This document shows, piece after piece, positions 42,666 through 51,069 of a DNA stretch of 63,242 nucleotides. Every line of letters starts with the position of its first letter. Within the stretch, counting starts at the first letter, position 1. Location: positions 1 to 63,242 of the forward strand of contig CAZBGY010000008.1 in the NCBI GenBank assembly GCA_964491605.1. Direction: 5' to 3'. The position numbers and the translations under genes are program-made. The notes under the pieces were generated by a model that searched no databases, had not been told where the DNA came from, and saw nothing but the letters and a program-made list of their open reading frames with translations. This stretch comes from DRYS01 sp964491605 (GTDB taxonomy: Archaea; Thermoproteota; CALKCG01; B24; DRYS01).

Positions 42666-44828
42666 ATGCGTATGAGAGATCTACCGATACCTAGAGAGAT
42701 ATCGAGTATACTTGAATGGAAGGGGGTTGATACCTTATACCCCCCTCAAGAAGATGCTTTAGTTAGAAGTAGTGTACTGAACGGTAGGAACCTTCTAATC
42801 GCTACTCCTACGGCTAGTGGTAAGACGCTCGTAGCCGAGATATGCGGCTTAAAGCATATATACGAGGGTAGGGGGAAGGTACTATACCTAACACCTCTCA
42901 GAGCTCTAGCATACGAGAAGTATCAAGAGTTCAAGGTAGATGAGGATTTAGCATCTAAGCTTGGATGGAGAGTGAAGGTAGCTTTAACTATGGGCGACTA
43001 CGATAGCGAGGATCGATGGCTCTCAGATTACGATTGGATAATTACAACCAACGAGAAATGTGATTCTTTGATGAGGCATAAAGCTCCATGGCTTAAGGAT
43101 GTATCCCTAGTGGTAGCCGATGAGGTGCATTACATAAGCGACCCGGATAGAGGTCCAACTCTAGAGATACTCTTAACGAAGATTCGATACTATAAGCCTG
43201 AAACTCAGATAATAGCGTTAAGCGCTACGGTTAGGAATGCCGAGGAGATAGCTAAGTGGCTTGATGCAGAGTATATCGTATCGGCTTGGAGGCCTGTAAA
43301 GCTTATGGAAGGTGTAGTTCATGGTGGGCGTATACTGTATTCAGATGGATTCGAGAAGATACTAGCAGATAAACTCGGCGATCCTATACTCGATATAGCT
43401 GTGGATACGGTGAGGGATGGAGGGCAGATACTTGTATTCACTAATACTAGGAGGGATGCCGTCTCCATGGCGAAGAAGCTATCCAAAGTGGTCTACGAAC
43501 TGCTGGATAGTGAGGATAGGGTTAAGCTTAAATCGATATCTAAGATGATACTCGAAGCTGGGGAGGCTAGGATACCCCATTCAGATATACTCTCAGAGCT
43601 TATACGTAGAGGGGTAGCCTTCCATCATGCAGGGCTACATAACGTACATAGGACTCTTATCGAAGATTATTTCCGCGAAGGTTTGATTAAAGCTCTAGCA
43701 GCTACACCTACGCTAGCTGCAGGTGTAAACCTCCCTGCTAGAGTCGTAGTGGTCTCAAGCTACTATAGATTTGAACCTGATGTAGGATACTACGAGATAC
43801 CCGTTATGGAGTATAAACAGATGGCTGGGCGAGCTGGTAGGCCTAAATATGATAAGGAGGGTTTCGCTCTACTGATAGCTAGGGATGAGGATGAAGTCGA
43901 ATATCTCATGGATAGGTATATACATGCTGATGCTGAAAGCTTAAAGTCGAGGCTTAGCTCTGAAGGCGTACTAAGAAGCCATTTACTCGGAGTTATAGCT
44001 TCAGAGCCCTCTATCACTAAGGGTATGCTATACAACTTCTTCGGTAAATCCCTATTCGCGAAGCAGAGCCGTATCGAGAGTATTAAGCAGCATATCGATA
44101 GAACTCTTGAATCCCTATCCCAGTATCAGATGGTGAAGATCGAGCATGATACGCTATATGCGACGAAGCTGGGTAGGAGGGTATCTGAGCTCTATATAGA
44201 TCCGCTCTCAGCAGTTATCCTTGATAAGAGTCTAAGTATGGTTGAGAATCCTACAGATCTCACCCTACTCTACATCGTAGCTTCTATGCCGGATCTAGAG
44301 CCTAAACTATACCCTTCAAAAACGGATATGAGAAAGCTTGAACCGATACTGGATAGTAGGTATAGCGAGCTACCGTTAGATAGTGGATGGTATATCGGTG
44401 TAGGTTACATCGAAGCTTTAGCATGCTTGAAAACCGCGCTAACCCTTGAAGCCTGGATAGAGGAGGAAAGCGAGGAGAGGATCTATGAGATATTCCATGT
44501 AGAACCCGGCGACTTATTCAGGTTAACTTCGACAGCTTCATGGCTGCTCTACGCATCTTCAGAGTTGAGCCCGCTACTAGGCTATAGCGAGCTGAGCAGT
44601 AGATTCAAGATACTCGAAGATAGGATGGAGACCGGTGTTAAACCAGAGCTACTACCCCTAGTAAAGCTTGAAGGTATAGGGAGGGTTAGAGCTAGGAACC
44701 TTTATATAGCCGGCTTTAAAAGCATAGAGGATATACGCCGTGCAAGTATAGAGGATCTGATGAAGGTTCCATCGATAGGCATGGCTATAGCTCAGAGGAT
44801 ATTAGAGCAGGCTAAGAGTACAGGTTGA
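42666..44828 (+). CDS. hel308: Hel308-type superfamily 2 DNA helicase
   Basis: 720 residues. Walker A ATPTASGKTL near 45-54, motif II VADEVHYI near 150, motif III SATVRN, motif VI QMAGRAGRPKYD. The ratchet domain and a terminal helix-hairpin-helix (LPLVKLEGIGRVRARNLYIAG to LMKVPSIGMAIAQRIL) complete the Hel308/Hjm architecture, which unwinds stalled forks 3' to 5'. Located 56 bp after mcm, probably in the same replication-repair transcript. Confidence 0.95.
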   Translation: MRMRDLPIPREISSILEWKGVDTLYPPQEDALVRSSVLNGRNLLIATPTASGKTLVAEICGLKHIYEGRGKVLYLTPLRALAYEKYQEFKVDEDLASKLGWRVKVALTMGDYDSEDRWLSDYDWIITTNEKCDSLMRHKAPWLKDVSLVVADEVHYISDPDRGPTLEILLTKIRYYKPETQIIALSATVRNAEEIAKWLDAEYIVSAWRPVKLMEGVVHGGRILYSDGFEKILADKLGDPILDIAVDTVRDGGQILVFTNTRRDAVSMAKKLSKVVYELLDSEDRVKLKSISKMILEAGEARIPHSDILSELIRRGVAFHHAGLHNVHRTLIEDYFREGLIKALAATPTLAAGVNLPARVVVVSSYYRFEPDVGYYEIPVMEYKQMAGRAGRPKYDKEGFALLIARDEDEVEYLMDRYIHADAESLKSRLSSEGVLRSHLLGVIASEPSITKGMLYNFFGKSLFAKQSRIESIKQHIDRTLESLSQYQMVKIEHDTLYATKLGRRVSELYIDPLSAVILDKSLSMVENPTDLTLLYIVASMPDLEPKLYPSKTDMRKLEPILDSRYSELPLDSGWYIGVGYIEALACLKTALTLEAWIEEESEERIYEIFHVEPGDLFRLTSTASWLLYASSELSPLLGYSELSSRFKILEDRMETGVKPELLPLVKLEGIGRVRARNLYIAGFKSIEDIRRASIEDLMKVPSIGMAIAQRILEQAKSTG

Positions 44829-44831
44829 ACG

Positions 44832-45059
44832 TTAGCTCTCCTCCTCTCTTACCTCCTCTAGACTCTCAGCTTTCATGAACCTCTTAGCGTATGATGTTAG
44901 ATAGCCTGCTATAGCGTTCCTGAGAAACTTGGATTCTATGTTTAGAACCTTAGCTACAAGCTCTTTATTCTTATCGAAATCTACGGATACCTGATCACCG
45001 TATTTCTCGAATATCAATCTAGCAGCTCTCTTTACGTATGCAGGCCTTATATTGCCTAT
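44832..45059 (-). CDS. rps17e: small ribosomal subunit protein eS17, non-standard start
   Basis: The recognisable eS17 core is GNIRPAYVKRAARLIF, then DFDKNKELVAKVLNIESKFLRNAIAGYLTSYAKR, 75 residues in all. No ATG, GTG or TTG occurs between the upstream in-frame TGA and the conserved Gly2: the codon in the Met position is ATA (45059-45057), preceded at 7 nt by GGGGTGA. A TTG at 45017 would delete the first 14 conserved residues. Either AUA starts translation or the base is a sequence error. A TATA-like TTTAAAT lies about 70-80 bp upstream. Convergent with hel308 (3 bp gap). Confidence 0.8.
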   Translation of the reverse strand: MGNIRPAYVKRAARLIFEKYGDQVSVDFDKNKELVAKVLNIESKFLRNAIAGYLTSYAKRFMKAESLEEVREEES

Positions 45060-45220
45060 ACCTCAGTCACCCCTCTCAGCTTCTGAATCTATCTAGCTTA
45101 AAGGATACGAGTTCAATCCTAGATCGATTTAAATTTTTAGTTTCGCAGATGCTAGCTTCTACACAGCATTTAAAGAGGTATACAGCTTTAAACATCTCGA
45201 TTATCTATAAGTAGAATGTT

Positions 45221-45907
45221 ATGGTCCTATCCGCTAAGATATTCAACCTAATCGAAACTATACCCATGGATACTATAGCTAGGAAGCTTAGGGAGTATAG
45301 GGAGGAGAGGGTATACGAGAAGATGGGTGTTAAACTCGATCTGATAGTCGAAGTTAGGGATTTAGTAGCCTCTAGCGATAGGGTTAGAGCAATATTCTGT
45401 TTCGATAAACCGATGTTCGTGAAGCAGAGGGGGAGACTTGTACCTATCATAAGAACGTATGAAAGTACTATATTTTTCAAATCCCTCCCTGGGCGTACTA
45501 TTCTAACGGTATTCGAGAAGAAGCATCGTGCAAACATGATAGCTAACAAGATAAGCGAGATACTATTCATAAAACGTGGGTTCATAACGGAAGCCTCTAT
45601 CTCAGCTGAGAGTATGAGAAGGTTCCATGAGGAGAACCCTGAAGCTACCAAAGTTATATTCTTCGATGGGGTCGATATACCTGGGATTGATAAGCTCTCA
45701 CTCTATGGAGATAATTTGAAAGATACAAACTTGTATGCAGAGTATCTTAGACGCGGTGGCATATGGTATATCGTAACAGCTTCTAGGAGTTATGGGATAA
45801 CCATAGGTATAGCACGTAACGGTATAGTGGTCGCATTCGGGAATGTGAACGAAAGCGATTTCATAAGATTCATAGAGGATGAGGTGCTCCCTCTTATACA
45901 GAAGTAA
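45221..45907 (+). CDS. conserved archaeal protein of unknown function
   Basis: 228 residues, no family recognised. N-terminal helices (IARKLREYREERVYEKMG) lead to KLDLIVEVRDLV and a strand-rich middle FFKSLPGRTILTVFEKKHR. The last third (YIVTASRSYGITIGIARNGIVVAFGNVNES) looks like a small alpha/beta domain. No signal peptide, membrane helix or cysteine cluster. Sits upstream of the polyferredoxin gene, 64 bp apart; relation to it is not evident. Confidence 0.7.
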   Translation: MVLSAKIFNLIETIPMDTIARKLREYREERVYEKMGVKLDLIVEVRDLVASSDRVRAIFCFDKPMFVKQRGRLVPIIRTYESTIFFKSLPGRTILTVFEKKHRANMIANKISEILFIKRGFITEASISAESMRRFHEENPEATKVIFFDGVDIPGIDKLSLYGDNLKDTNLYAEYLRRGGIWYIVTASRSYGITIGIARNGIVVAFGNVNESDFIRFIEDEVLPLIQK

Positions 45908-45971
45908 CGCTAATTAAGCCGCATCTATATCGTAGGGTTATAGCATATCGCGAGATGAGGAGGATTGTAGG

Positions 45972-46373
45972 TTGGCGAAGAGGCTTGCCGTACTTGATAC
46001 CGATAGATGCGTAGGATGCCAGATGTGCATGTTTGCATGCAACCGCAGATTCTCATCAGGAGGATATAGTAAGTCGGCTATCCATGTGAGAAGTGTAGGA
46101 GGCGTCGAGAAAGGCTTCACGGTGGTGGTCTGTAGAGCATGCAAAGATCCGCCGTGTGCTAAAACCTGTCCTACCAACGCTCTAAGGAAGAGAATCGGCG
46201 GGGGAGTATTACTAGACCCGTCGAAGTGTATAGGATGCGGTAGATGTAGCGATGCATGTGTGATAGGAGCTGTATTCTGGGATGAAGAGAAGAATAAGCC
46301 CATTATATGCGTTCACTGTGGATATTGTACACGATACTGTCCATACAACGTTATAGGGTTGGAGGAGGTTTAG
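45972..46373 (+). CDS. polyferredoxin subunit (four [4Fe-4S] motifs), AOR partner
   Basis: 133 residues from TTG 45972 (GGAGG upstream). Cysteine motifs in order: CVGCQMCMFACN, CRACKDPPCAKTCP, CIGCGRCSDACV and CVHCGYCTRYCP, the HycB/DmsB-like layout of electron-transfer subunits. The AOR-family gene begins 6 bp later, so this is its likely redox partner, passing electrons from the pterin enzyme to soluble carriers. Confidence 0.9.
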   Translation: MAKRLAVLDTDRCVGCQMCMFACNRRFSSGGYSKSAIHVRSVGGVEKGFTVVVCRACKDPPCAKTCPTNALRKRIGGGVLLDPSKCIGCGRCSDACVIGAVFWDEEKNKPIICVHCGYCTRYCPYNVIGLEEV

Positions 46374-46379
46374 ACCGAT

Positions 46380-48131
46380 ATGTGGAATGTACTCTACATC
46401 GATCTATCTAGAAGAGACTTCTGGGTTGAGGATAGAAGCGATCTATTCGATAGATGGCTTGGAGGTATCGGTGTAGCCATACAGCTCTTCAAAGAAGAGA
46501 TTAAACCTGGTATAGATCCTTTAAGCCCCGATAACGTTGTAGTATTCGCGGTCGGTCCTCTAACATGCTTATACCCTATGGCATCTAAAACAGTAGCCGT
46601 ATTCAAATCACCTCTAACAGGGAATCTAGGTGAGAGTCATGCTGGCGGTCGGAGCGCTGTAGCGATACGTATGGCTGGGTATGGCGCGATAGTCATCAAA
46701 GGCGTAAGTGATATGCCCGTATATCTAACGATAGGTGATGGGATCGTCCGGTTTAGGGATGCATCTACATTATGGGGTATACGCAGCACGGTAACCGTGG
46801 GACGTATACTCAGAGAGAAGGAGAGCGGTAGGGGTTTAAGGACTATAATGCGCATAGGTAGAGCGGGGGAGAACCTCGTAAGGTACGCATGTGTCGTAAC
46901 AGAGACTTACAGGCATTTCGGTAGACTAGGATTAGGCGCTGTTTTCGGCTCTAAGAAGCTTAAAGCTCTAGTTATCTACGGTAGGAGTAGCATAGCTGTA
47001 AAGGATCCTAGACTCTACCGTAAGGTATATGATGAGATATACGATCTCGCCGTTAAGAGCGAGCTGATGAAGAAATACCATGATATAGGTACGTCGATGA
47101 ACGTAAGTATGCTTAACGCGATTAAAGGCTTACCCACCATGAACCTCAGATACTCGAGCTTCGATAAAGCCGAATATATAAGTGGAGAATATCTGGCTGA
47201 GAATAGGCTTGGACGTAGAGTTGCATGCAGCCACTGCCCTGTTGCATGCATCCACCTAGCAGCTTTAAGGGAGACCTACGAGAAGGAGCCATACTTCTAC
47301 AAGACGACGTATGTTTCATACGATTATGAGCCGATCTATGCTTTAGGATCTATGCTCGGTATAAGCGATACCGACGGTATGCTTAAACTCCTAGACTTAG
47401 TCGAAATCTATGGTTTAGATGCTATGAGTACCGGTGTAGCGTTAGCATGGGCTACAGAAGCCTATGAGAGGGGCCTCATAACCGTTAATGATACACTCGT
47501 AGAGCTTAGATGGGGGTATGTCGAAGGCTATATGCAAGCTGTACGATACCTTGCAGATCAAGTTAATCAGTTCTATAGAGATCTAGGTTTAGGTGTAGAT
47601 TACGCGGCTAAGATCTATGGAGGCGGGGATTATGCTTTAGCCTTCGGCGGGAATGAGATGCCCGGATATTCAACCGGGGTTGGAGCATACTTAACCTACT
47701 TAATAGGTGCGAGGCACAGCCACCTGGACTCTGCCGGGTATAGCTTGGATGAGAAGCTTCTAGGTAGGGAGTATCCGCCTCCAGAGCAGCTCGTAGATAG
47801 GCTTGTGGAAGAGGAGGCTTGGAGGCAAGTTTTATCGAGCCTAGTGGTATGCTTCTTCGCCAGGGGTATATATACGGCTGACAGAGTTGCTGAAGCTTTG
47901 AAAGCTTTAGGTGTGGAATATAGCAGGGATACGCTGGTGGATCTCGGCTTCAAGATATATAAGGATAAGTATAGGGTTAAACTGGATCTGGGCTTCAAAT
48001 TCGATTCTCTAAGGATACCGAAGAGGATAATCGAAACCGAAGCTAGCGATAGATCGATAGATGAAAACTACCTGAAAGCAGCGTTGAGATACTTTGAAGC
48101 GAAGATTAAGGGTATGCTAGCCGAAGCCTAA
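46380..48131 (+). CDS. aor: aldehyde ferredoxin oxidoreductase family protein
   Basis: 583 residues. Standard AOR layout: LYIDLSRRDFWVED and GGIGVAIQLFKEEI at the N terminus, VGPLTCLYPMASKTVAVFKSP, then the cluster motif CSHCPVACIH (CxxCxxxC) near residues 283-292 with a later Cys in SSLVVCFFARG. Paired with a polyferredoxin gene, unlike the AOR-family gene at 29.3 kb, with which it shares only the family pattern. Oxidises aldehydes or related substrates; exact substrate unknown. Confidence 0.92.
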   Translation: MWNVLYIDLSRRDFWVEDRSDLFDRWLGGIGVAIQLFKEEIKPGIDPLSPDNVVVFAVGPLTCLYPMASKTVAVFKSPLTGNLGESHAGGRSAVAIRMAGYGAIVIKGVSDMPVYLTIGDGIVRFRDASTLWGIRSTVTVGRILREKESGRGLRTIMRIGRAGENLVRYACVVTETYRHFGRLGLGAVFGSKKLKALVIYGRSSIAVKDPRLYRKVYDEIYDLAVKSELMKKYHDIGTSMNVSMLNAIKGLPTMNLRYSSFDKAEYISGEYLAENRLGRRVACSHCPVACIHLAALRETYEKEPYFYKTTYVSYDYEPIYALGSMLGISDTDGMLKLLDLVEIYGLDAMSTGVALAWATEAYERGLITVNDTLVELRWGYVEGYMQAVRYLADQVNQFYRDLGLGVDYAAKIYGGGDYALAFGGNEMPGYSTGVGAYLTYLIGARHSHLDSAGYSLDEKLLGREYPPPEQLVDRLVEEEAWRQVLSSLVVCFFARGIYTADRVAEALKALGVEYSRDTLVDLGFKIYKDKYRVKLDLGFKFDSLRIPKRIIETEASDRSIDENYLKAALRYFEAKIKGMLAEA

Positions 48132-48166
48132 CTATTAAATATGTTTCATGCGATTTTATCGATGGG

Positions 48167-49438
48167 ATGAAACCAAACGGTCTTAGATCGTTTCTAGAAG
48201 AGATAGAGGTGGATAGAGTAAGCGAACCTGTATCGACCGAGCTATGTATAGCAGATTATCTTAAATGCCATAGGGGGCCGATACTATTCGAAAATATCAA
48301 AGGCTACCCTGGGTATAGGGGTATAGGTAACCTCTGCTATTCTAGGGAGATTATAGCTAGAGCTTTAAAGGTGGATCCAGATGGATTGGTGGAGAAACTT
48401 GCTTCTGCTTTAGATAAGCCTTTAAGCTACGATTATACAGATAACGCTCCATTCCTAGATAACCATGAGGATAATCCCAACCTCAAAGATATCGTACCTC
48501 TAGCTATCTTCCATGAGAAGTGCAGACGCTACTATACTACAGGTACTATAGTTCTCGCTAGGGAGCCGCCTGATGGTAGGATGAACGCTAGCTTCCATAG
48601 GTTGATGTGGGTGGAAGGGAATAGGTTCGCTATAAGGCTTGTACCGAGAGATCTCTATAGATTCTATACGTGGAATAAGGAGCATGGTATGGATACGAAA
48701 GTAGCGGTTATATGCGGCGTCCACCCAGCTATATGCCTAGCAGCAGCTACATCATACCCTGATCTAAACGAGCTATCTTATGCGAGAATCTTCTACGAAT
48801 TTAAATGTATCAAGATAGATGGGCTGGATATACCTTCAGACGCCGAGTTCGTTATGATCGGGAGTATACTGCATGATGAGGAATGGGAGGAGGGTCCTTT
48901 CATCGATATAACAGGTACATGGGATAAAGTTAGGATGCAACCTATATTGGAGGTGGATCGTGTATACTGGCGTAGCGATCCGATATGGCACTTCATACTA
49001 CCCGGCGGTGTCGAACATAAACTCCTCATGGGTTTACCTCAGGAGCCTAGGATATACAGGATAGTTAAGAATACGGTTCCAAGCATTAGGAAGGTATATC
49101 TCACACCTGGGGGATGCTCATGGCTTCACGCCGTTATATCTATAGATAAGAAGAATGAGGGGGAGGGTGTTAACGCTGGTCTAGCAGCTCTAGCAGCTCA
49201 TCCAAGCTTAAAACTCGTAATCGTAGTAGATTCCGATATAGACGTATACAACTATGAGGAGGTAGAGTGGGCGTTAGCTACTAGACTACAACCCGATAAA
49301 GGTATACACATAGTGAGGGGTGCTCATGGATCGACCCTAGATCCGTCAACCGGGAAGACAGGTTTAACATCTAAATGGATTATAGACGCTACCCTTCCAG
49401 TGGAGGCTAATAAAGAGGATTATAGGAGAGAGTGGTAG
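48167..49438 (+). CDS. UbiD-family decarboxylase, probable trans-anhydromevalonate 5-phosphate decarboxylase
   Basis: 423 residues of the prenyl-FMN-dependent UbiD family. Conserved blocks: SFHRLMWVEGNRFAIRLVP, AVICGVHPAICLAAAT, DAEFVMIGSI, and the EEGPFIDITGTWD region carrying catalytic acidic residues. The two genes behind it are the large and small subunits of aconitase X-type phosphomevalonate dehydratase. Together these are the two steps special to the archaeal mevalonate pathway described from Aeropyrum: dehydration of mevalonate 5-phosphate and decarboxylation to isopentenyl phosphate. No UbiX-type prenyltransferase is in the window. Confidence 0.85.
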   Translation: MKPNGLRSFLEEIEVDRVSEPVSTELCIADYLKCHRGPILFENIKGYPGYRGIGNLCYSREIIARALKVDPDGLVEKLASALDKPLSYDYTDNAPFLDNHEDNPNLKDIVPLAIFHEKCRRYYTTGTIVLAREPPDGRMNASFHRLMWVEGNRFAIRLVPRDLYRFYTWNKEHGMDTKVAVICGVHPAICLAAATSYPDLNELSYARIFYEFKCIKIDGLDIPSDAEFVMIGSILHDEEWEEGPFIDITGTWDKVRMQPILEVDRVYWRSDPIWHFILPGGVEHKLLMGLPQEPRIYRIVKNTVPSIRKVYLTPGGCSWLHAVISIDKKNEGEGVNAGLAALAAHPSLKLVIVVDSDIDVYNYEEVEWALATRLQPDKGIHIVRGAHGSTLDPSTGKTGLTSKWIIDATLPVEANKEDYRREW

Positions 49439-49474
49439 CTTATACGCCAGTATACTATGGACGGTGGTCGATGC

Positions 49475-50668
49475 TTGTATCTATCCAAGTATGAGGAGCG
49501 TATACTCAAAGGTGAGTATGGATACGCTAAGCAGAAAGCTATGGAGATACTAGTAGCTCTAGGCGATCTATATGATGCCGAGAGGTTAATACCTATATCG
49601 TCGGCTCAGATAGCTGGTGTAAGCTATACTTCGCTAGGGGATGAAGGTCTAGAATGGCTTGAAACACTTACCGATGGTAGAGTTGATGTATTGTCAACAC
49701 TAAACCCGTCTGGGATGGATCTTGATAAATGGCACTTCATGGGTATACCCGTAGAGTACGCCTCTAAACAGATTAAGATTATAGAAGCCTACATAAAGCT
49801 TGGAATACTACCTATATGCACCTGCACACCATACCTATCGGGAAATCTACCTACACCTGGAAGTCATATAGCATGGTCTGAATCATCGGCTGTAGCATTC
49901 GCTAACTCTGTATTGAAGGCTAAGACTAATAGGGAGGGTGGCCCCTCAGCTTTAGCAGCAGCTCTCGTAGGCAGAACGCCACTCTACGGGTTACATCTAG
50001 ATGAGAATCGTAGATCTAACGTTACTGTTAAGGTTGAGATGGATTTAGAGGATGTTTGGGAGTATAGCGTACTAGGATTCTGGATGGGTAGAGTGTTGAA
50101 GGGAGGAGTAGTACCGTTCATTGAAGGATTGAAGCAGAACGATCTAGATAGGGTTAAAGCTATAGGTGCGGCTATGGCCTCCTCAAGTAGCTTAAACATG
50201 TTTACAGCCAGCATACTCGGCGATACGAAGCCGTATCCATGCGAGACGATATCCTTCGATAACTCTACGTTCAAGGATGTTCTCGAAACCCTACCGGATA
50301 TATCCATAGATAAGGGTGAAATCGATATCGTATGTCTAGGCTGCCCTCATCTATCGCTAGAAGAGTTGAGGCGTATAGCTCACCTCCTCAAAGGTAGGAA
50401 GGTTAGAAGCGACGTGAAGCTCTGGCTATTCACATCTAGGGCTGTATATAGTGCAGCTGAGAGATGCGGCTTCGTAGAAGAGATAGAATCTTCAGGCGGT
50501 GAAGTTTATAGGGATGCATGCCCGGCTCTAGCTCCGCTATCAGCAATCGGATATACTGTTATGGCTACAGATTCGCTTAAAATGTGGTTCTACGGTAGGC
50601 ATCTAGCTGGTGTGAAAACGTTATTCCTACCGATTACGGAATGCATAGAGGTTTCTACGAGGCGGTAA
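49475..50668 (+). CDS. phosphomevalonate dehydratase large subunit (aconitase X)
   Basis: About 397 residues. AcnX catalytic chain: YLSKYEERILKGEYGYAKQKAMEILVALGD, ERLIPISSAQIAGVSY, CTCTPYLSGN, GRTPLYGLHLDENRR and DIVCLGCPHLSLEELRRIA, the Cys residues binding an iron-sulfur cluster. An ATG lies 18 bp earlier, but GGTGGT directly before TTG 49475 and the family start MYL favour TTG. Acts with the small subunit encoded next. Confidence 0.88.
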   Translation: MYLSKYEERILKGEYGYAKQKAMEILVALGDLYDAERLIPISSAQIAGVSYTSLGDEGLEWLETLTDGRVDVLSTLNPSGMDLDKWHFMGIPVEYASKQIKIIEAYIKLGILPICTCTPYLSGNLPTPGSHIAWSESSAVAFANSVLKAKTNREGGPSALAAALVGRTPLYGLHLDENRRSNVTVKVEMDLEDVWEYSVLGFWMGRVLKGGVVPFIEGLKQNDLDRVKAIGAAMASSSSLNMFTASILGDTKPYPCETISFDNSTFKDVLETLPDISIDKGEIDIVCLGCPHLSLEELRRIAHLLKGRKVRSDVKLWLFTSRAVYSAAERCGFVEEIESSGGEVYRDACPALAPLSAIGYTVMATDSLKMWFYGRHLAGVKTLFLPITECIEVSTRR

Positions 50669-50671
50669 TCC

Positions 50672-51064
50672 ATGCGTATAAAGTGTAGGCGTCTCGTGGG
50701 AGGTTATGCTGAAGGATACTCGCTGGTATCACCCGAACCTATAAGCTTCTTCGGAGGAGTTGATCCATCAACTGGTATCATAATCGACTGCCTTAACCCC
50801 ATCAGAGGTGAGTGTATAGCTGCAAAGATACTCATATTCCCCAGGGGTAAAGGCTCTACTGTAGGTTCCTACACGCTCTATAGGCTTGCGAAACATGGTT
50901 TAGCTCCAAAAGCTATGATATGTTTGGAGGCAGATCCTGTGGTAGCGGTAGGTGCAGTTCTAGCTGGGATACCTTTACTAGATAAGCCTGAATTTTATAG
51001 CTTCAGGACTGGCATGTACTTGAAGGTTTACGGTGATGAAGGCTTCGTAGAGATAGTATCCTAA
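50672..51064 (+). CDS. phosphomevalonate dehydratase small subunit (DUF126)
   Basis: 130 residues, the swivelling aconitase-like small domain. LVGGYAEGYSLVSPEPISFFGGVDP, then GECIAAKILIFPRGKGSTVGSYTLYRL is the family signature. Starts 3 bp after the large subunit, as expected for a two-subunit enzyme. Stop is followed convergently by the DRG-like GTPase gene. Confidence 0.88.
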   Translation: MRIKCRRLVGGYAEGYSLVSPEPISFFGGVDPSTGIIIDCLNPIRGECIAAKILIFPRGKGSTVGSYTLYRLAKHGLAPKAMICLEADPVVAVGAVLAGIPLLDKPEFYSFRTGMYLKVYGDEGFVEIVS

Positions 51065-51069
51065 GTAGG

